64,000 nucleotides of DNA from Gordionus sp. m RMFG-2023 (lineage: Eukaryota; Nematomorpha; Gordioida; Chordodea; Parachordodidae), in assembly GCF_954871325.1 (NCBI RefSeq), contig NC_088775.1, positions 32,217,561-32,281,560 on the forward strand. Reading direction: 5' to 3'. Position numbers and translations under genes: made by a program. A model generated the notes under the pieces. It was not told the origin of the DNA, ran no database searches, and saw only the letters and a list, made by a program, of their open reading frames with translations. Positions 1 through 12,139 of the stretch are shown one piece after another (the first letter of the stretch is position 1; each line of letters opens with the position of its first letter).

Positions 1-95
1 TAAAAGTATGTTTCATTTATCTATTATGTCCATTATCTAAAAATTTGCTATAACCAACTTACATATCCTTCCTTTAACATTAATTTATCATTCAG

Positions 96-2641
96 AGATT
101 TCGCCTACGTAGTCAAAGGCATGGTGCATTCCCCTTTTTCTAACGCAGGTTCTAGCCTCGACTCGCCACTTGATTCAATTACTAGGGACCGTTCTTTAAA
201 TGAAATCTCTACTGTAAGGGGTTATAGCGGTAGATGCCCGCATCGCATCTTACCTCATACTGCACCCTCTTACTTATGCTACGTTTTTCGGTGCGAACCT
301 TCGGCATACAGCATCGCCGGTACGCTCAAACGGGCCTGCAAGAGACTCATGATTGAACGGAGTAGCTCACTAATCCGATCCCCATATCAGTTTATTATTT
401 TTAAAAAAAATGTTTTTATCCAAATTAATTTACTTGTGTGCGCTCTTTTTTATGGTAATACAAAAATACTGGAGTGCATCTTGTCCACTGAATGTAATAT
501 TAATAGGAATGGTTGTTTAAATTATCGGAATCGATTTTTTTGGAACTTATTTTATCAAATTGCCCTTGCATGATTACTTTATACAATTAGTTTTCTAGTG
601 CTATATAGTATATGCATGTATCAAATGAAATCTATGTATTTACAATTTATATGATGCTTCATATTTGGGGTTTTCACGGTTTGCAGGGTCGGAACAATTA
701 GCAGCTTTAGCGAGGCTTATACTGGGGGTTTGAACAAGTCACTTTCTTTTAGCGGTGACGGCCCCATTTATCCGGGCGGTTTTAGGCGACCTCAGAATCT
801 CTCTCTGACCCTGCCTCGCGTCTCTCAGATATCACCCATCGACGTGGGTTTCTTGGATCCGAGTACCAATACATGCTTTTCATGAATATTATATATAATA
901 AATAGTACAAATCCTCTGATTTAAATAACATTTCTTCCATAATTTAGCTTAAAATTTTGGTTCTAATTATCCTTAGGATATTTTGCGATTTTAAACTCAT
1001 TTAAATTCAATATAACTAAAATGAAAAAAACATATATATCAACAAGTGAATTGCTTCCCGACACCCATTGAAGAGCCATTTCGTGTGATAAAGGCTTTGT
1101 ACATCGGAGAGATCAAAGTTTCTAAACCTTCTGGTAAAAAAATCTTTATACTTTTAAACCTAGTTTTGTTTATTAAAATAAGGGTTGGTTGATCGTTATT
1201 TAGTTGTAACTAAGTATATTTTCTAAAATTAAGCATTCAAGTATGGTATGGGGGCTCTAGTGAATAGGCTCTATTTTTAAGGACGGCTTTATCTCATTTT
1301 CGTTTTTTTAGGCTGAGAATTAAGAACCAAACTACTAGAATCCGAAAAATCAGTTCTTAAAGTAATGAATGATAAGATACAAGTTGAGTGGTATGGGCTT
1401 ATGATAATCCATATCAAGACGAATATAATTTTAACTAAAAATTTGGCCATAACAATCTTTCTCAATTCTTTATGTAAAATACACTTTTATAGGTGTTGAG
1501 GTTCTCAACGAGGCCATAGAAACTCTGTATAATAATGTTCCCCGATCATCCTGGACGTCAGTTTGCGTGAAAATCTCCCCTTCTTGTATTACCATACTAA
1601 AACAAGATGTAATTATAGTATTTTTTTAAAAACTATAATATATGGATAAAATAAAAATGACTATCTTTTATATTTTAATATAGGTCAGTGAAATTTACTA
1701 AGGTTTATTTGCAGTGAAATCTAATTGACAATTTAGTTATATTACTATTTAATTATTTATATTAATAATATCTTTCCTCCCTCTTCTTGTATCACCTTTA
1801 TTTCCCCAGTCTCCCCCTGGTGCCGAACCCCTGACAAGTTGCCGTGTCCGTTATCTGTCGTTTCTGGGGATTGCCCAAGCCGATGCATGTAACTGTGGTT
1901 TTATTATGAGTACATTACTCCCTCCCCACCCCTCTTCTCATGATCTCACTCGTGGAGATCATGATATAGACTATGTCACACAAGTGCCAGAAGATGACAT
2001 AACAGATGAAGTAGTGAGCGGAGCCTATCTCTGCCAGGTTTGATATTGAGTATAAATGCCTACAAAATAAAAAAAATATGATTGCTTCCATTTTCGATAT
2101 GCTTCTTTTATAATGGTAATAGTGTTAATGCGAATCCTTTATTATTAAGAAAAACTTAAAATTGACTTATAAAAAGAATTGTGGTAATTTTTTTATTTAT
2201 TATTTTTGTGTAATTAAACATGTATCAGGTACTTAGATGCGAGCCTACCGCCGCCGCTTTGTGTAAGACAATTGAAGCTGCGTGTCGCCTTCGTTACCAA
2301 AAATGCCTCGACTCTGCCCGTCATCGCCTGACATACACTGGCAGTTCGACCTCACCTCTTACTTCATCCACTGCTACATTTGCAGGGTTGTCTGAGGGAT
2401 GGATAGGACTGGAAGGAGATAATGGAGGATCCACATTAGGAGTTAAGGTATATCTACTGACTAAACTTAATAAATATGACTTAGTGGCAACCACTCTGGG
2501 CGTCTAATGGAGGTTTAAAAACCCTTTGGTCTGGGTTTAGAATATAACAACGTCTTCATGTTGGAGTATAAAATTCATATACAGGAATTGGTGTCAGTCA
2601 GGGCTTCCGATTGTAAAAAAATTCGCTTCAAAATTCCCTAA
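96..2641 (+). CDS. APBB: FE65/APBB-family adaptor protein, 3' seven exons (5' part outside window)
   Basis: This is the C-terminal part of an FE65-like adaptor, a cytosolic/nuclear scaffold whose second PTB domain binds the tail of amyloid-precursor-like proteins. I read seven exons with GT...AG borders and matching phases: 96-389, 687-862, 1047-1133, 1493-1608, 1810-2037, 2229-2447 and 2585-2641 (stop TAA). They give about 391 residues. Exon 1 holds the end of PTB1 (DFAYV, then CYVFRCEPSA and a helix ending LMIER). Exons 3-6 make PTB2: FPTPIEEPFRVIKALYIGEI, then GVEVLNEAIETL, CRVRYLSFLGIA, and VLRCEPTAAAL...ACRLRYQKCLD, the hallmark C-terminal helix of the FE65 PTB2. Exon 2 is an unconserved Ser/Gly-rich linker. 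The exons are far GC-richer than the introns. The WW domain and the start codon lie upstream of the window. The donors at 390 and 863 and the last 18-residue exon are the least certain parts; the PTB2 assignment is firm. Confidence 0.85.
2448..2584 (+). other. Last intron of the FE65-like gene
   Basis: The preceding exon ends ...GGAGTTAAG followed by gtatat, and an acceptor atatacag lies at 2577-2584. Reading through without splicing would add a different 22-residue tail ending at about 2507. The spliced version ends after an 18-residue basic tail (ELVSVRAS...). FE65 proteins also end in a short basic tail, which favours splicing, but I cannot exclude the read-through form. Confidence 0.45.
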
Positions 2642-2689
2642 TGATATGCCAAATATGAGCAGGTAACAGCCAAATTATCCCTTGGGCTT

Positions 2690-3127
2690 ACTCATTCGCA
2701 TACGACAAAAATAGAACCCCGATGAAACCATTCTGGAAAATGATAACATGACAGCTATAAAGGACATATGTGGAGAAACCAATCTAGTAGTATTAATGAG
2801 AGTTGTGACATTGAATTCAGGCGTCATGTATGTTGCATACAAGAGATCATATGGAAAGGTAATGATGCAAAGAATGATTGGAAAGAGAAATGAAGTAATA
2901 TTTTTCTAGCAAGGAAGTAATGATAGTAAACCTGGTGTTGGCATGTTTGTTTCGACAAAAATATAAAAGTAAAAAGAGTAGATAACTAGGTAATGATCTT
3001 CAAGATAATCTTTGGTAGAGTACTATTCAATATTATCTAGACATATACTCCTCAAGTTCGCAGAAGTGACGAAAACATCTCCATGTATGAATTGTGTAAA
3101 AAAGATCTCAATACGGTGCTTTCAATA
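2690..3127 (+). mobile_element. RTE-type LINE, 5' endonuclease fragment
   Basis: On the plus strand the translation, broken by stops and frameshifts, resembles the start of the AP endonuclease of RTE LINEs. I see a CIQE-like stretch near 2835, a 'GVGMFVS'-like stretch near 2935, and the conserved block around RVLFNII.TYTPQVRRSDEN at about 3017-3080. The same family occurs on the opposite strand at 8.2-8.9 kb and 13-13.8 kb. The fragment begins about 50 bases after the stop codon of the FE65-like gene, so it probably sits in or just behind its 3' untranslated region. It ends abruptly at about 3127, where the 3' end of an oppositely oriented LINE begins. Confidence 0.6.
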
Positions 3128-4055
3128 TGCCCTACTTATCCCATCCCATGCCTAGCGGACATTTTTGCGAATAGAGAATTCAATGAAACGATATAATTTT
3201 TTTTCTTCATTTTAATGGCGATTTCCAGGTTTACCCAAGTTAGCCAGTTTCCCCTCTGATTTTTCTTTTCCATTGTAAGATTAATTTTCCTTATATCCAC
3301 CGCTATCACCTTTATCCACGTCATCTTAGGCCTTCCTCGAGGTCTTAATCCTCCTACCAAGGTACATCTCTTTACCCAGCCATCTTTTGTCTTACGTTCC
3401 ACATGCCCAAACCATCTTAGTATATTGCTTCTCATTTCCACTCCAATTACTTCTATTCCCATCCTTGTTCGCAATTCCTTGCTAGTTTTTCTCTCTCCCA
3501 GAGATACCACACACATCCATCTAACCATCCTTATCTCTATTCTTTCCAATTTAGTTTCGTGGAGTACTTTCATTTCTCATGTTCGCCGCCATAAACTAAA
3601 CAACTCCGCACAGCTTACGTAAACTTTCCCCTTTAACTTCAGAAAGATTTTTTTATTTGTTAAAAGAGACGATATCTCTCTGAACTTCTTCCATCCTTGT
3701 CTGACCCTTGCAACAACATCAGAATATACACCACCATCTGCGTTTAGCATATCACCCAAATAGCAAAGATTTTCCGTTTTTTCCCAGCGTTGACCCATTG
3801 CCAATATCCAAACCACCATTTTCTACGTTATCATTATGTACCCCTTTATGCATGTTCTACAAATAAAGATCACTCTTGCTAACATCAGACTTCCTTTTTT
3901 CCAACTACATCTTTTATACCCCCATTTCTGGCATCGGTGCATTGGATTCAATTTCTAGTAACTCCTTTCTCACATACACCACAAGGCCAGTTGCCAGATT
4001 CCTCCTTCAGATTATCCCTACCAATTATCACCTTTGTCTTTACTGCATTCATTAT

Positions 4056-4502
4056 TGTCACAACGACAAGATTGTCATTGTGGATCAAAACCTAAATATA
4101 AAAATAGAAAACAAATATATATATATAAAAAGGAAATTAATAATAATTAGGAATCACGAAATCATAAAATCAACTTTAATTCTTTATTCATTATAATAGT
4201 AAAAATCATAAAAAAATAAAATAAAATATAATTAAAAGTAAATTTTAGTTAAAATCATAATCCCCTTTTTCGCATCATAATTTCTCCATTATATATCCTT
4301 TTTCTTTAATCAACATTTACATAGTCTCCCTAGCGAAGATTAACAAGTTCTACATCCTACTTGTTAAAACTGTTAAAGTATGAAAAAATCTACAAATCTC
4401 ACGCGTTTTTTTCTCATTTACATAGACGGGGATATTTTAATAAAACATTATTTTTGTTTACGATTTGCATAATGCATTTTTTTGTAAAGTAAAACTGCAA
4501 CA
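4056..4502 (-). repeat. LTR (3' LTR in element orientation)
   Basis: A 447-base direct repeat of 6270-6719, starting TGTCACAACGACAAG and ending AAACTGCAACA on the plus strand. It is flanked on its outer side by the ATTAT target duplicate. Confidence 0.9.
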
Positions 4503-6269
4503 CCCTTCCACTTAAGTTAGACCCACCAATCTGCGAATAATCAATCTTCTTTCGATCTCGACTTATTCTTCTTAATTTTTGCTGTCTTCTAAGTTCTAAC
4601 GAAGGCTTTGTCGCTTGAAATTTTTGAATTCTATCTGTCGCTTGTCACCCTGTGAAACGATCAGCTTTTTATCGCTGTAAGCCACTGACGAACTTGATAC
4701 ACGCCTGTTTTCCACTATCCACGATTGATAACGATTATCGATGACATCCAGTTTCCTTTCCTCTCTTGTTTTTTGCTAGTCTGTCTTAATCTTTTTTACA
4801 ATTTATCGTAGCTTTCTTATCAAGACTAAAGTCTCGGAATAATTGGCTATTATTGGTCAGCGATTAACGATTGCAGCATAACGTCTTGACCCTCTTTTCT
4901 ATCAATTTGCTTGTTTTCCCCCTTTCTCTTGTAATTGATTGGTTGTTGCCTCGTAATCGTATCTATCTTTCAGACTTTCGGGTCTTCTACGACAGTTTGT
5001 CCTTGCTGAGATATCGGGTTATCACATCTAATCTACTTCTACCTAAAATAATCTATTTACATATCTACATTTATCTCCTCTAAACTAATTCTGCCTTTAA
5101 TAAATGGCGTAAATTATACTAAATCTTAAATTTTATAATACGTAGCAAAATATAATAAATTATATAAATATATCACATTCTCTCCCCTTAATGAAGCCTA
5201 GACCCATATTTTCATTGAAAAATTTACTTGTACTCATCCTTTAGCTATTGATCCCATCTTCTTTTCAGCCATGTCTATACTAAATTTATATCTAAAAATC
5301 CTATTCTAAAATATATATCAAAACCTATCTCTTTAAAAAAATTATCCTTGTGTATTTATTTCCTCATGTACTCTTTGACACTCAGTCTTTAAAAAAACTG
5401 CTGACATATATAAATCTCTTTTCATACATACGTTGTTGAGAAATCAATGACCTATCATAAAAGTTTTCATACTTACGTTTATGAACAACCTCTTAATTCT
5501 AATCACTATGGTTTTCACCCCACGTCTTTGAAGAACTTATGAAATCTAATCATTATAATTTTTCGCACAACCGTTGTTGAAAACTGATATGTATATTTCT
5601 AAAGCATGTTTTTCCTTTTGTATTATTAGAATAATATTGTATGATTCTTCTTAAATCTTATTCATGATTCAAAATAAAAATCCGATCTCAAATTGAGCTC
5701 GATTGCGGCATAAATTTTCTAATGACGAAAAGCCGATTCTCTCTATGAAGATTTTTTGATTAATCTACAACCTAATATACTAATTCACATTAATCCTTGA
5801 GGCTGTTTTATCTCTCGCAGCCCTTAAAATAAAAGTTAAACGTAAATCTTCAATAAGAATTTAATCAACTATTTCCTAACAATAAAGTTATATTCTAATC
5901 TTATTCACCGAATTTTTTAATTATTATATCTCAGCAACCTATTAGTTAAATATTTACTTTCGCAATTTATGTTTCTATTTCTTTGTCAAAGTTATTTCTA
6001 GTGATCACTTGATAATAATTCTAAAATCTAAAATATCATAGTCTTTATTAGTTTCAAAACCTTTGTCTTTAATTTTAGATTTTATATTCTTACATAAACA
6101 TAATCTTAACCACATAATTTTTCCCTTTCATCTTTATTTACATATTTTTCTTACGTTCTTCTGGAATTTTTTTTTTTTTTGTATTAGAATACAGTTTGAC
6201 ACATCTCCTTGTTGCCGGTCACAGACTGAAGGTTATTAAGGGCCGGTCTCCTCCGCTCTTCGGCACCAC

Positions 6270-6719
6270 TGTCACAACGACAAGATTGTCATTGTGGATC
6301 AAAACCTAAATATAAAAATAGAAAACAAATATATATATATAAAAAGGAAATTAATAATAATTAGGAATCACGAAATCATAAAATCAACTTTAATTCTTTA
6401 TTCAAAATTATAATAGTAAAAATCATAAAAAAATAAAATAAAATATAATTAAAAGTAAATTTTAGTTAAAATCATAATCCCCTTTTTCGCATCATAATTT
6501 CTCCATTATATATCCTTTTTCTTTAATCAACATTTACATAGTCTCCCTAGCGAAGATTAACAAGTTCTACATCCTACTTGTTAAAACTGTTAAAGTATGA
6601 AAAAATCTACAAATCTCACGCGTTTTTTTCTCATTTACATAGACGGGGATATTTTAATAAAACATTATTTTTGTTTACGATTTGCATAATGCATTTTTTT
6701 GTAAAGTAAAACTGCAACA
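6270..6719 (-). repeat. LTR (5' LTR in element orientation)
   Basis: A 450-base direct repeat of 4056-4502. The outer side is flanked by ATTAT at 6720-6724. The inner side carries the tRNA-primer-like sequence on the minus strand. Confidence 0.9.
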
Positions 6720-8930
6720 ATTATCATACCCTTTGCTTTCATAGCCATCTCCCATCTAGTAATTTTATCCCTCAATTTTTCCTCGCTGTTTGCCATTAAT
6801 ATAAGGCTATCTGCATATAATACCTCCCACGGAAATCCTTTACGCATATCTACCCACCACATCCATTACTAAGATAAATATGGACTCAGCAAGGATCCCG
6901 GATGTAGTCCTATCCTCACTTCAAAGTTTTCGCTATCTCCATCATCCATCCGTAATGCAGTTTGTGCTCCCACATACATTGCCATCACTAACAACCAAGC
7001 ATTCTTCCACACCTGATTTTCTCAAGGCCCATCTAGTAACCTCACGCCGCCCCCTATATAACACCTTCTCCAAATCAGTAATCGCATAATACAGTTTCCT
7101 TTCCTTTGCAAGATACTTCTGTATTTGTTTCGACACAAAAATTGCATCCGTCATGCCTTTCCCCGGTATAAAACGAAGCTGCATTTCATCAATTTTCGTT
7201 TGTTCCCTTATCCGCTTCCCTAACACCCTATTAATACTTTCATAGCATGTTTTAAGAGTTTAATAGCTCTATAAGACCCGCATTCTAAAGGATCACCTTT
7301 CCCTTTGTATACTGGAATAATTATACTTCTTCGCCAATCCTCAGGAATAGTTGTGCCAATTAGATTGCATAAATTCGTTAACCATTCAGTCCTTAAGTCA
7401 TCAAAAACTTTAAACATTTTTGTCACCACTCTTGTTAAACCCACTGCTTTCACTTTTTTCAATGCTCTCGTAATTTCGTCCATGCCAAATCTACACCCTG
7501 GATCTTCTACCTTTGCACAACATCATTATCTCATTCATTCTCTTCGTCCAAAAATCTTTCCATGTAGATCTTCCAGGTGTTCTTAATTTCACTACTATCA
7601 ACAGACATTTAACACCTACCACATTCTGCCTCTTTTTTGCCATCCAGATCATATTTCTCATTCCTTCCGCGCATTCCATGTCTTTAACAAACTCCTGCCT
7701 TTGTTCTTCTTTCACTTTCGGTATTAATTTCTTGACATTTCTCTTCGCCACCTTTTTCTTTACTATTATACCATTTTTTGTAACACCTCCTTACTCGCCC
7801 ACAGCTTTTGCTATCTCTGGATTCCACAACCATGTCTCCTTATATAAAGGCGGCCCTCTTGTCCATATACCTCCTTAGTTGTCCTCACTCATGCTTTCTT
7901 CGTGACCCTACTTATCATACCCCAGATACTTGTGCAACCTCCGCCTCTCTTAACGCCAATTTTATATTGAATTGACCTCTAGCACTCTCCTCCTTCAATT
8001 TCTAAACCTTCAGTCTTGGCACAAACTTTCTTTTAGTAATCCTGACGCCTTTAAAAGTGAGATCTCAGTCGATGCTGCTCAATGCATTTCTCCTCGGTAT
8101 CACCTTCATATTTTTTTAATATTCTCCTATCACATCTCCTCACTAACAAATAATCCACTGCACTTTTAACACTACCCGACTAGTAAATCACCAGCTTCTC
8201 TGATTTTTTCCTAAATATTGTATTATAAACAATCATATCTATAGCATCACCAAAATCCAAAATTCTCTCCCCTTCCGAATTTCTCGTGCCGAATCTAAAT
8301 CCTTTATGTACTCCCTCATTACTCGCTCCCACATCTCCATTCAGATCACCAGCCAGGATAATCCACTCTTCATTTGCCAGCCTCGATGCCACCTCCAATA
8401 GACTGTCCCAAAATATATCTTTATCTTCTTCACTTCTTCCAATTTGAGTAACATATGCCGATATAATATTGCATAGCCTTCTACTAAAGGTCATCTTGAT
8501 AATCATTATCTGGTTATCTAATCTTCTTTCTTCGATTACTTTGTCCACTGATTTCTCTGGAACAAATATACCAATGCCAGCTTTACCATTATTACTTTCT
8601 TGCCAGAAAAATGTATACTTTTCATTTGTCCTGCCAATCATTCTTGCATCATTACCTTTTTATCTGGTCTCTTGTATGCAAGACACATCTATATACCTTA
8701 TATGCGGTGCACCAACAACTTCTCCCGCTCTTCGTCATGCTTCCAGCATACCACGTCACAACTCTTACCCTATCCCTCATAAACTGGTTTCTCCACTAAT
8801 TATCAGGTCGTTTATGGCCGTCATATGTTTCGTTTTCACGAATCATGGTTCTACCAGGTTTCCCATCCTTCTTTTTGTCGTAGGCGGATGAGTAGGCTCA
8901 CAGGGTTCTTTGGGCTCTATCCCGCACATG

Positions 8931-9165
8931 CTTAGTTGTAATTGTTATGTATTAAATTGTTTATTATATTATTTATTTTGTAAAATGTTTATTTTTATTA
9001 TTTTGGCATTATCTTGTGAATATGCATACACAAAAATAATGGGATTTTATGATAAAATACAATAAAAAAAATATGTTATTTGGTTAAATTACTACTTATA
9101 CATGTTAACGGTAATACAAAAATATTTGTCAGAAATACTACAATTATGAACTAAATATACTTTAA
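8931..9165. other. AT-rich spacer; possible 5' LTR region of the following gypsy relic
   Basis: No coding signal is visible. The segment ends just before TGGCGCAGTCAAT (about 9168), which resembles a retroelement primer-binding site, so part of it could be an LTR. I found no matching repeat downstream, so this stays a guess. Confidence 0.25.
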
Positions 9166-12135
9166 AATGGCGCAGTCAATAAAAAGTGAAACGGATTCAA
9201 ACCTGTGTTATAAAGATTGATACATTGAAAGAATTTAAAAATACACAACCAAGGTTAATATTATCACAAGAAAAATCACTGTTATTAACAAAAATATGAT
9301 GTGATACTTATAAAATACTGGTGAATTTGCACCTGATAGTCCAGGAAACAAAGAGGTATACATAATATTTTAATAAAATTTTTTCACCCTAAACCTAATA
9401 TAATTGTAGAGAGATATAATTTTATAAATATAATCAAAAAAATGATGAAAAATTAATGGACTATATACAGAATCTTCGAAAATTATCAACGACTTGTGAA
9501 TATGGAGAATATTTGAATACCGCTTTAAGAGATAAATTCATATTTGGACTAAAAAAAATCCTAAAATATTACAAAGATTATCATCAGAGGAGGATTTAGA
9601 TATAAATAAGGCTATTCATATAGCTACTACGGTATAAATAGCTATAAACACAGAATTAATACAAAAAGATGAAACTACAATTTATCATTTAAAAGAACAT
9701 GATAATATAAAAATAATCATAAAAGTTAATAATTATAATAATAAACAATCAAAAAATATAATTACTATAATTTGAGCTTTAAAAACCCAAATCCCTATCA
9801 CTCCTGCAGCGGAAATCATAGAAGGGAAAATTGTCCTTAAGAATGCCACTTGTTATTGTAACATAATTGGAGACATTGCTCGAGTCTGTAGGAAAGAATA
9901 GTAAATTTTATTGATAATACAACAAATGAATATAATCCAAAATTTTGAGTGGATATCAAAATAAACAACAGCGATATCAGAATAGAATTAGATACTGGGT
10001 CTGGGGTAAGCATAATAAACGAAATAGATTGGAAAAATAAACATCGTCATGGATTACAAATTGCATGCTAAAACTTAAAGCTATACAGGTACCAATATAA
10101 CACTACTAGGTCAGACTAGTAAAAGTAAATATAAAGGATGAACATTAGAACTACCTCTCATATTACAAAAGGATATATAAAAAATTGAAGAAATTGGATA
10201 ACTAAATTTTCAAAGATGACTGAAATACCTGAAAGGGCCATACAAATTAATAATATTAATATACAAAATGAATTTCCTCAATTTGACAGATTTTAAGGCA
10301 CAAATATTTTTGAAAAAAGAGGAACCAATACCATAAGCATTAAAATAAAAAGTTGAAGAAGATTTAGACAGATTGCTAAAAATAGGAGTAATTGAAAAAA
10401 TTAATCATTCACTTTATGCATCACCCATAGTAATTGTTCAAAAAGATAAAACATTACGAATTTTGCGGGGATTTTAAATGAACTTTAAATCAAAATGTTA
10501 ATATTGATTCATATCCAATAAGAAGAATCCAAGATTTATTAGCCAGTTTGGGAAAAGGAGAGAAATTTTCAATATTGGATCTCTCAGATACCTATTTTCA
10601 AATTAAAGTGGGGGAAGAGTCTCAAAAATATCTTGTAGTGAATACGCATAGAGGATTATTTAAAATACAAGACTATTTGGTATATCGTCTTCTTCAGCAA
10701 CATTTCAATGAGCCATCGAGAATTTATTAAAATCTTTTTAAGGAATAACTTGTTATTTAGTTTATTTTATAATAACCGGAAAAAATAGAAACACGAAGCA
10801 AATTTTAAAACGGTACTAAAATGTCTAGACAAAAATGATATCAAGCTAAAGATACAAAAATGTAAATTTTTCAAACAAAATGCCGAGTATTTAGAACATA
10901 ATATAGCTAAAAACACGATTACAACTACAGAAAAAAATACTGAGGCAGTAAAAAAAACACCAGAACTAACAAATTTAAAACAATTACAGTGTTTCTAAGA
11001 TCAACAAAAACTATTCAAAATTTATTTTAAATTTTGCAGACAAAGCTAAACCATTATACAAATTATTGGAAAAAGCAGTAGTTTGGAGAGGACAAATGAA
11101 TGCAAATACGCGTATTAAAAGATAAAGCAAGAAATAAGTAGTACTCCAATATTACAACATTATGATCCAAAATTACCCATTATATTAGCAACAGATGCGA
11201 CAGCCATAGGAATTGGGGCAGTAATATCACATATAGAGAGGGGTAAGGAGAGACCAATTGCATTCGCCTCAAGAACACTAAAGGTAGCTGAGAAAAATTA
11301 TAGCCAAATAGAAAGAGAAGCTCTCGCCATCATATTTAGGGTTACAAAATTCAAAGAATTTATAGAAAAAAGTTCACATTACAAACAGACAAGAGATATA
11401 CCAACAACATCTACTGCGAAAATACAAAGCTGGGCTTTATTATTAGCAGGTTACCAATATGAAATAGAAATTAAAAGTAGTCGATAACTAGCCAATGCTG
11501 GCATGCTATCTCGATTACTTATACAAGGAACCATAATATCAAAAGTAGAAACACTAGATCAAATACAGGTGTGAGAACAAACACCTTTAAATGCAAACAA
11601 AATTGAAAGAAAAACAATGTAAGATTAGGTACTCTCTAAAGTATTCAGGTATTCAATAGATAGATGACCACTAAATTACGATATATGCTTAAAGGAGTAT
11701 ATTCAAAAAAGAGAGGAAAGGAAATAACAAAGAGAGAAGTTGTTTACTATGTAGAACTAAAATGACATAATACATCAAGGACAGATTGGATTGGTAAAAA
11801 TGAAGATGAGAGCAAGACAATGGGTCGAAAAGGAGAATGCTAGGAACAACATGATATTCCTCATATGACATCAGTTCAAAATGGGCCAAAACCACCAAAA
11901 GCATGGCGCCAAGTACATATTGATTATGCTGGACCATTTCAAAATCATTATTGGTTGGTATGATAGATGCTAACATCCTCTGGCCAGAAATAGTTCCCAT
12001 GACTAGTACAACATCCGAAAGCACGATAAAAATTTTAAGAAATATATTTGCTGCGAAATAAACGGAATACATTTAGTACACGGAAGTCCCTACCATCCTC
12101 AGACTAACAGCATGGCCGAACGTTTAGTTTAAACT
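9166..12135 (+). mobile_element. Ty3/gypsy retrotransposon fossil
   Basis: This is a fossil gypsy-type element. Recognisable parts in order: a primer-site-like sequence at about 9168; gag-like sequence at about 9430-9900; an aspartic-protease-like stretch near 9985 (LDTGSG); reverse transcriptase at about 10300-10960, with the block around ILDLSDTYFQIKVGEESQKY; RNase H at about 11180-11500 (IAFASRTLKVAEKNYSQIER, the classic gypsy RNase H block); and integrase-like sequence at about 11640-12130, ending in a PHHPQTN.MAERLV-type stretch. It is broken in many places, ten or more. No LTR pair was found, so it is an old copy. It lies between two RTE LINE copies. Confidence 0.85.
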
Positions 12136-12139
12136 TCAA

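Larger units (their letters stand above)
4056..6719 (-). mobile_element. Non-coding LTR element (LARD/TRIM-like) with paired LTRs and 5-bp target duplication
   Basis: Two direct repeats, 4056-4502 and 6270-6719, are identical by eye except for a 3-base length difference. They flank about 1.77 kb of AT-rich DNA with no recognisable protein. The repeats begin TG and end CA. The element is bordered by ATTAT at 4051-4055 and again at 6720-6724, a 5-bp target duplication. Read on the minus strand, TGGTGCCGAAGAGCGG directly follows the first LTR (about 6268 downward), as a primer-binding site should. A purine run, AAGTGGAAGGG, immediately precedes the other LTR (about 4503-4513). The element is therefore oriented minus. 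The near-identity of the LTRs implies recent insertion. It would have depended on another element's proteins. Confidence 0.88.
3130..8930 (-). mobile_element. RTE-type LINE (endonuclease + reverse transcriptase), split by an LTR element
   Basis: This is a non-LTR retrotransposon on the minus strand. Its order from 8.9 kb downward is: N-terminal extension, AP endonuclease (8641-8180, including WIILAGDLNGDVG and LDFGDAIDMIVYNTIFRKK), linker (7751-7491), reverse transcriptase (7483-6720, including IPEDWRRSIIIPVYKGKGD and the YADSLILMAN catalytic block), and then 4055-3136 with the thumb and tail (LCYLGDMLNADGG, RWFGHVERK, RPRGRPKMTW). A Cys-containing motif near 3930 resembles the 'CGVC.KGV..N.I.CT' finger usual in this group. 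Several stops and frameshifts separate the pieces, so it is dead. The catalytic YADD is altered to YADS. The coding strand is cut cleanly between 4055 and 6720 by the LTR element described separately; the two flanks match across that gap in frame. Confidence 0.85.

Noticed and set aside
1815-1838. TGGTGCCGAACCCCTGAC resembles a retroelement primer-binding site
   Set aside because: It lies inside an FE65-like exon in the conserved frame just before CRVRYLSFLGIA, so it is coding.
8469-8891. Plus-strand ORFs of 60-140 codons
   Set aside because: Antisense shadows of the LINE endonuclease on the minus strand.
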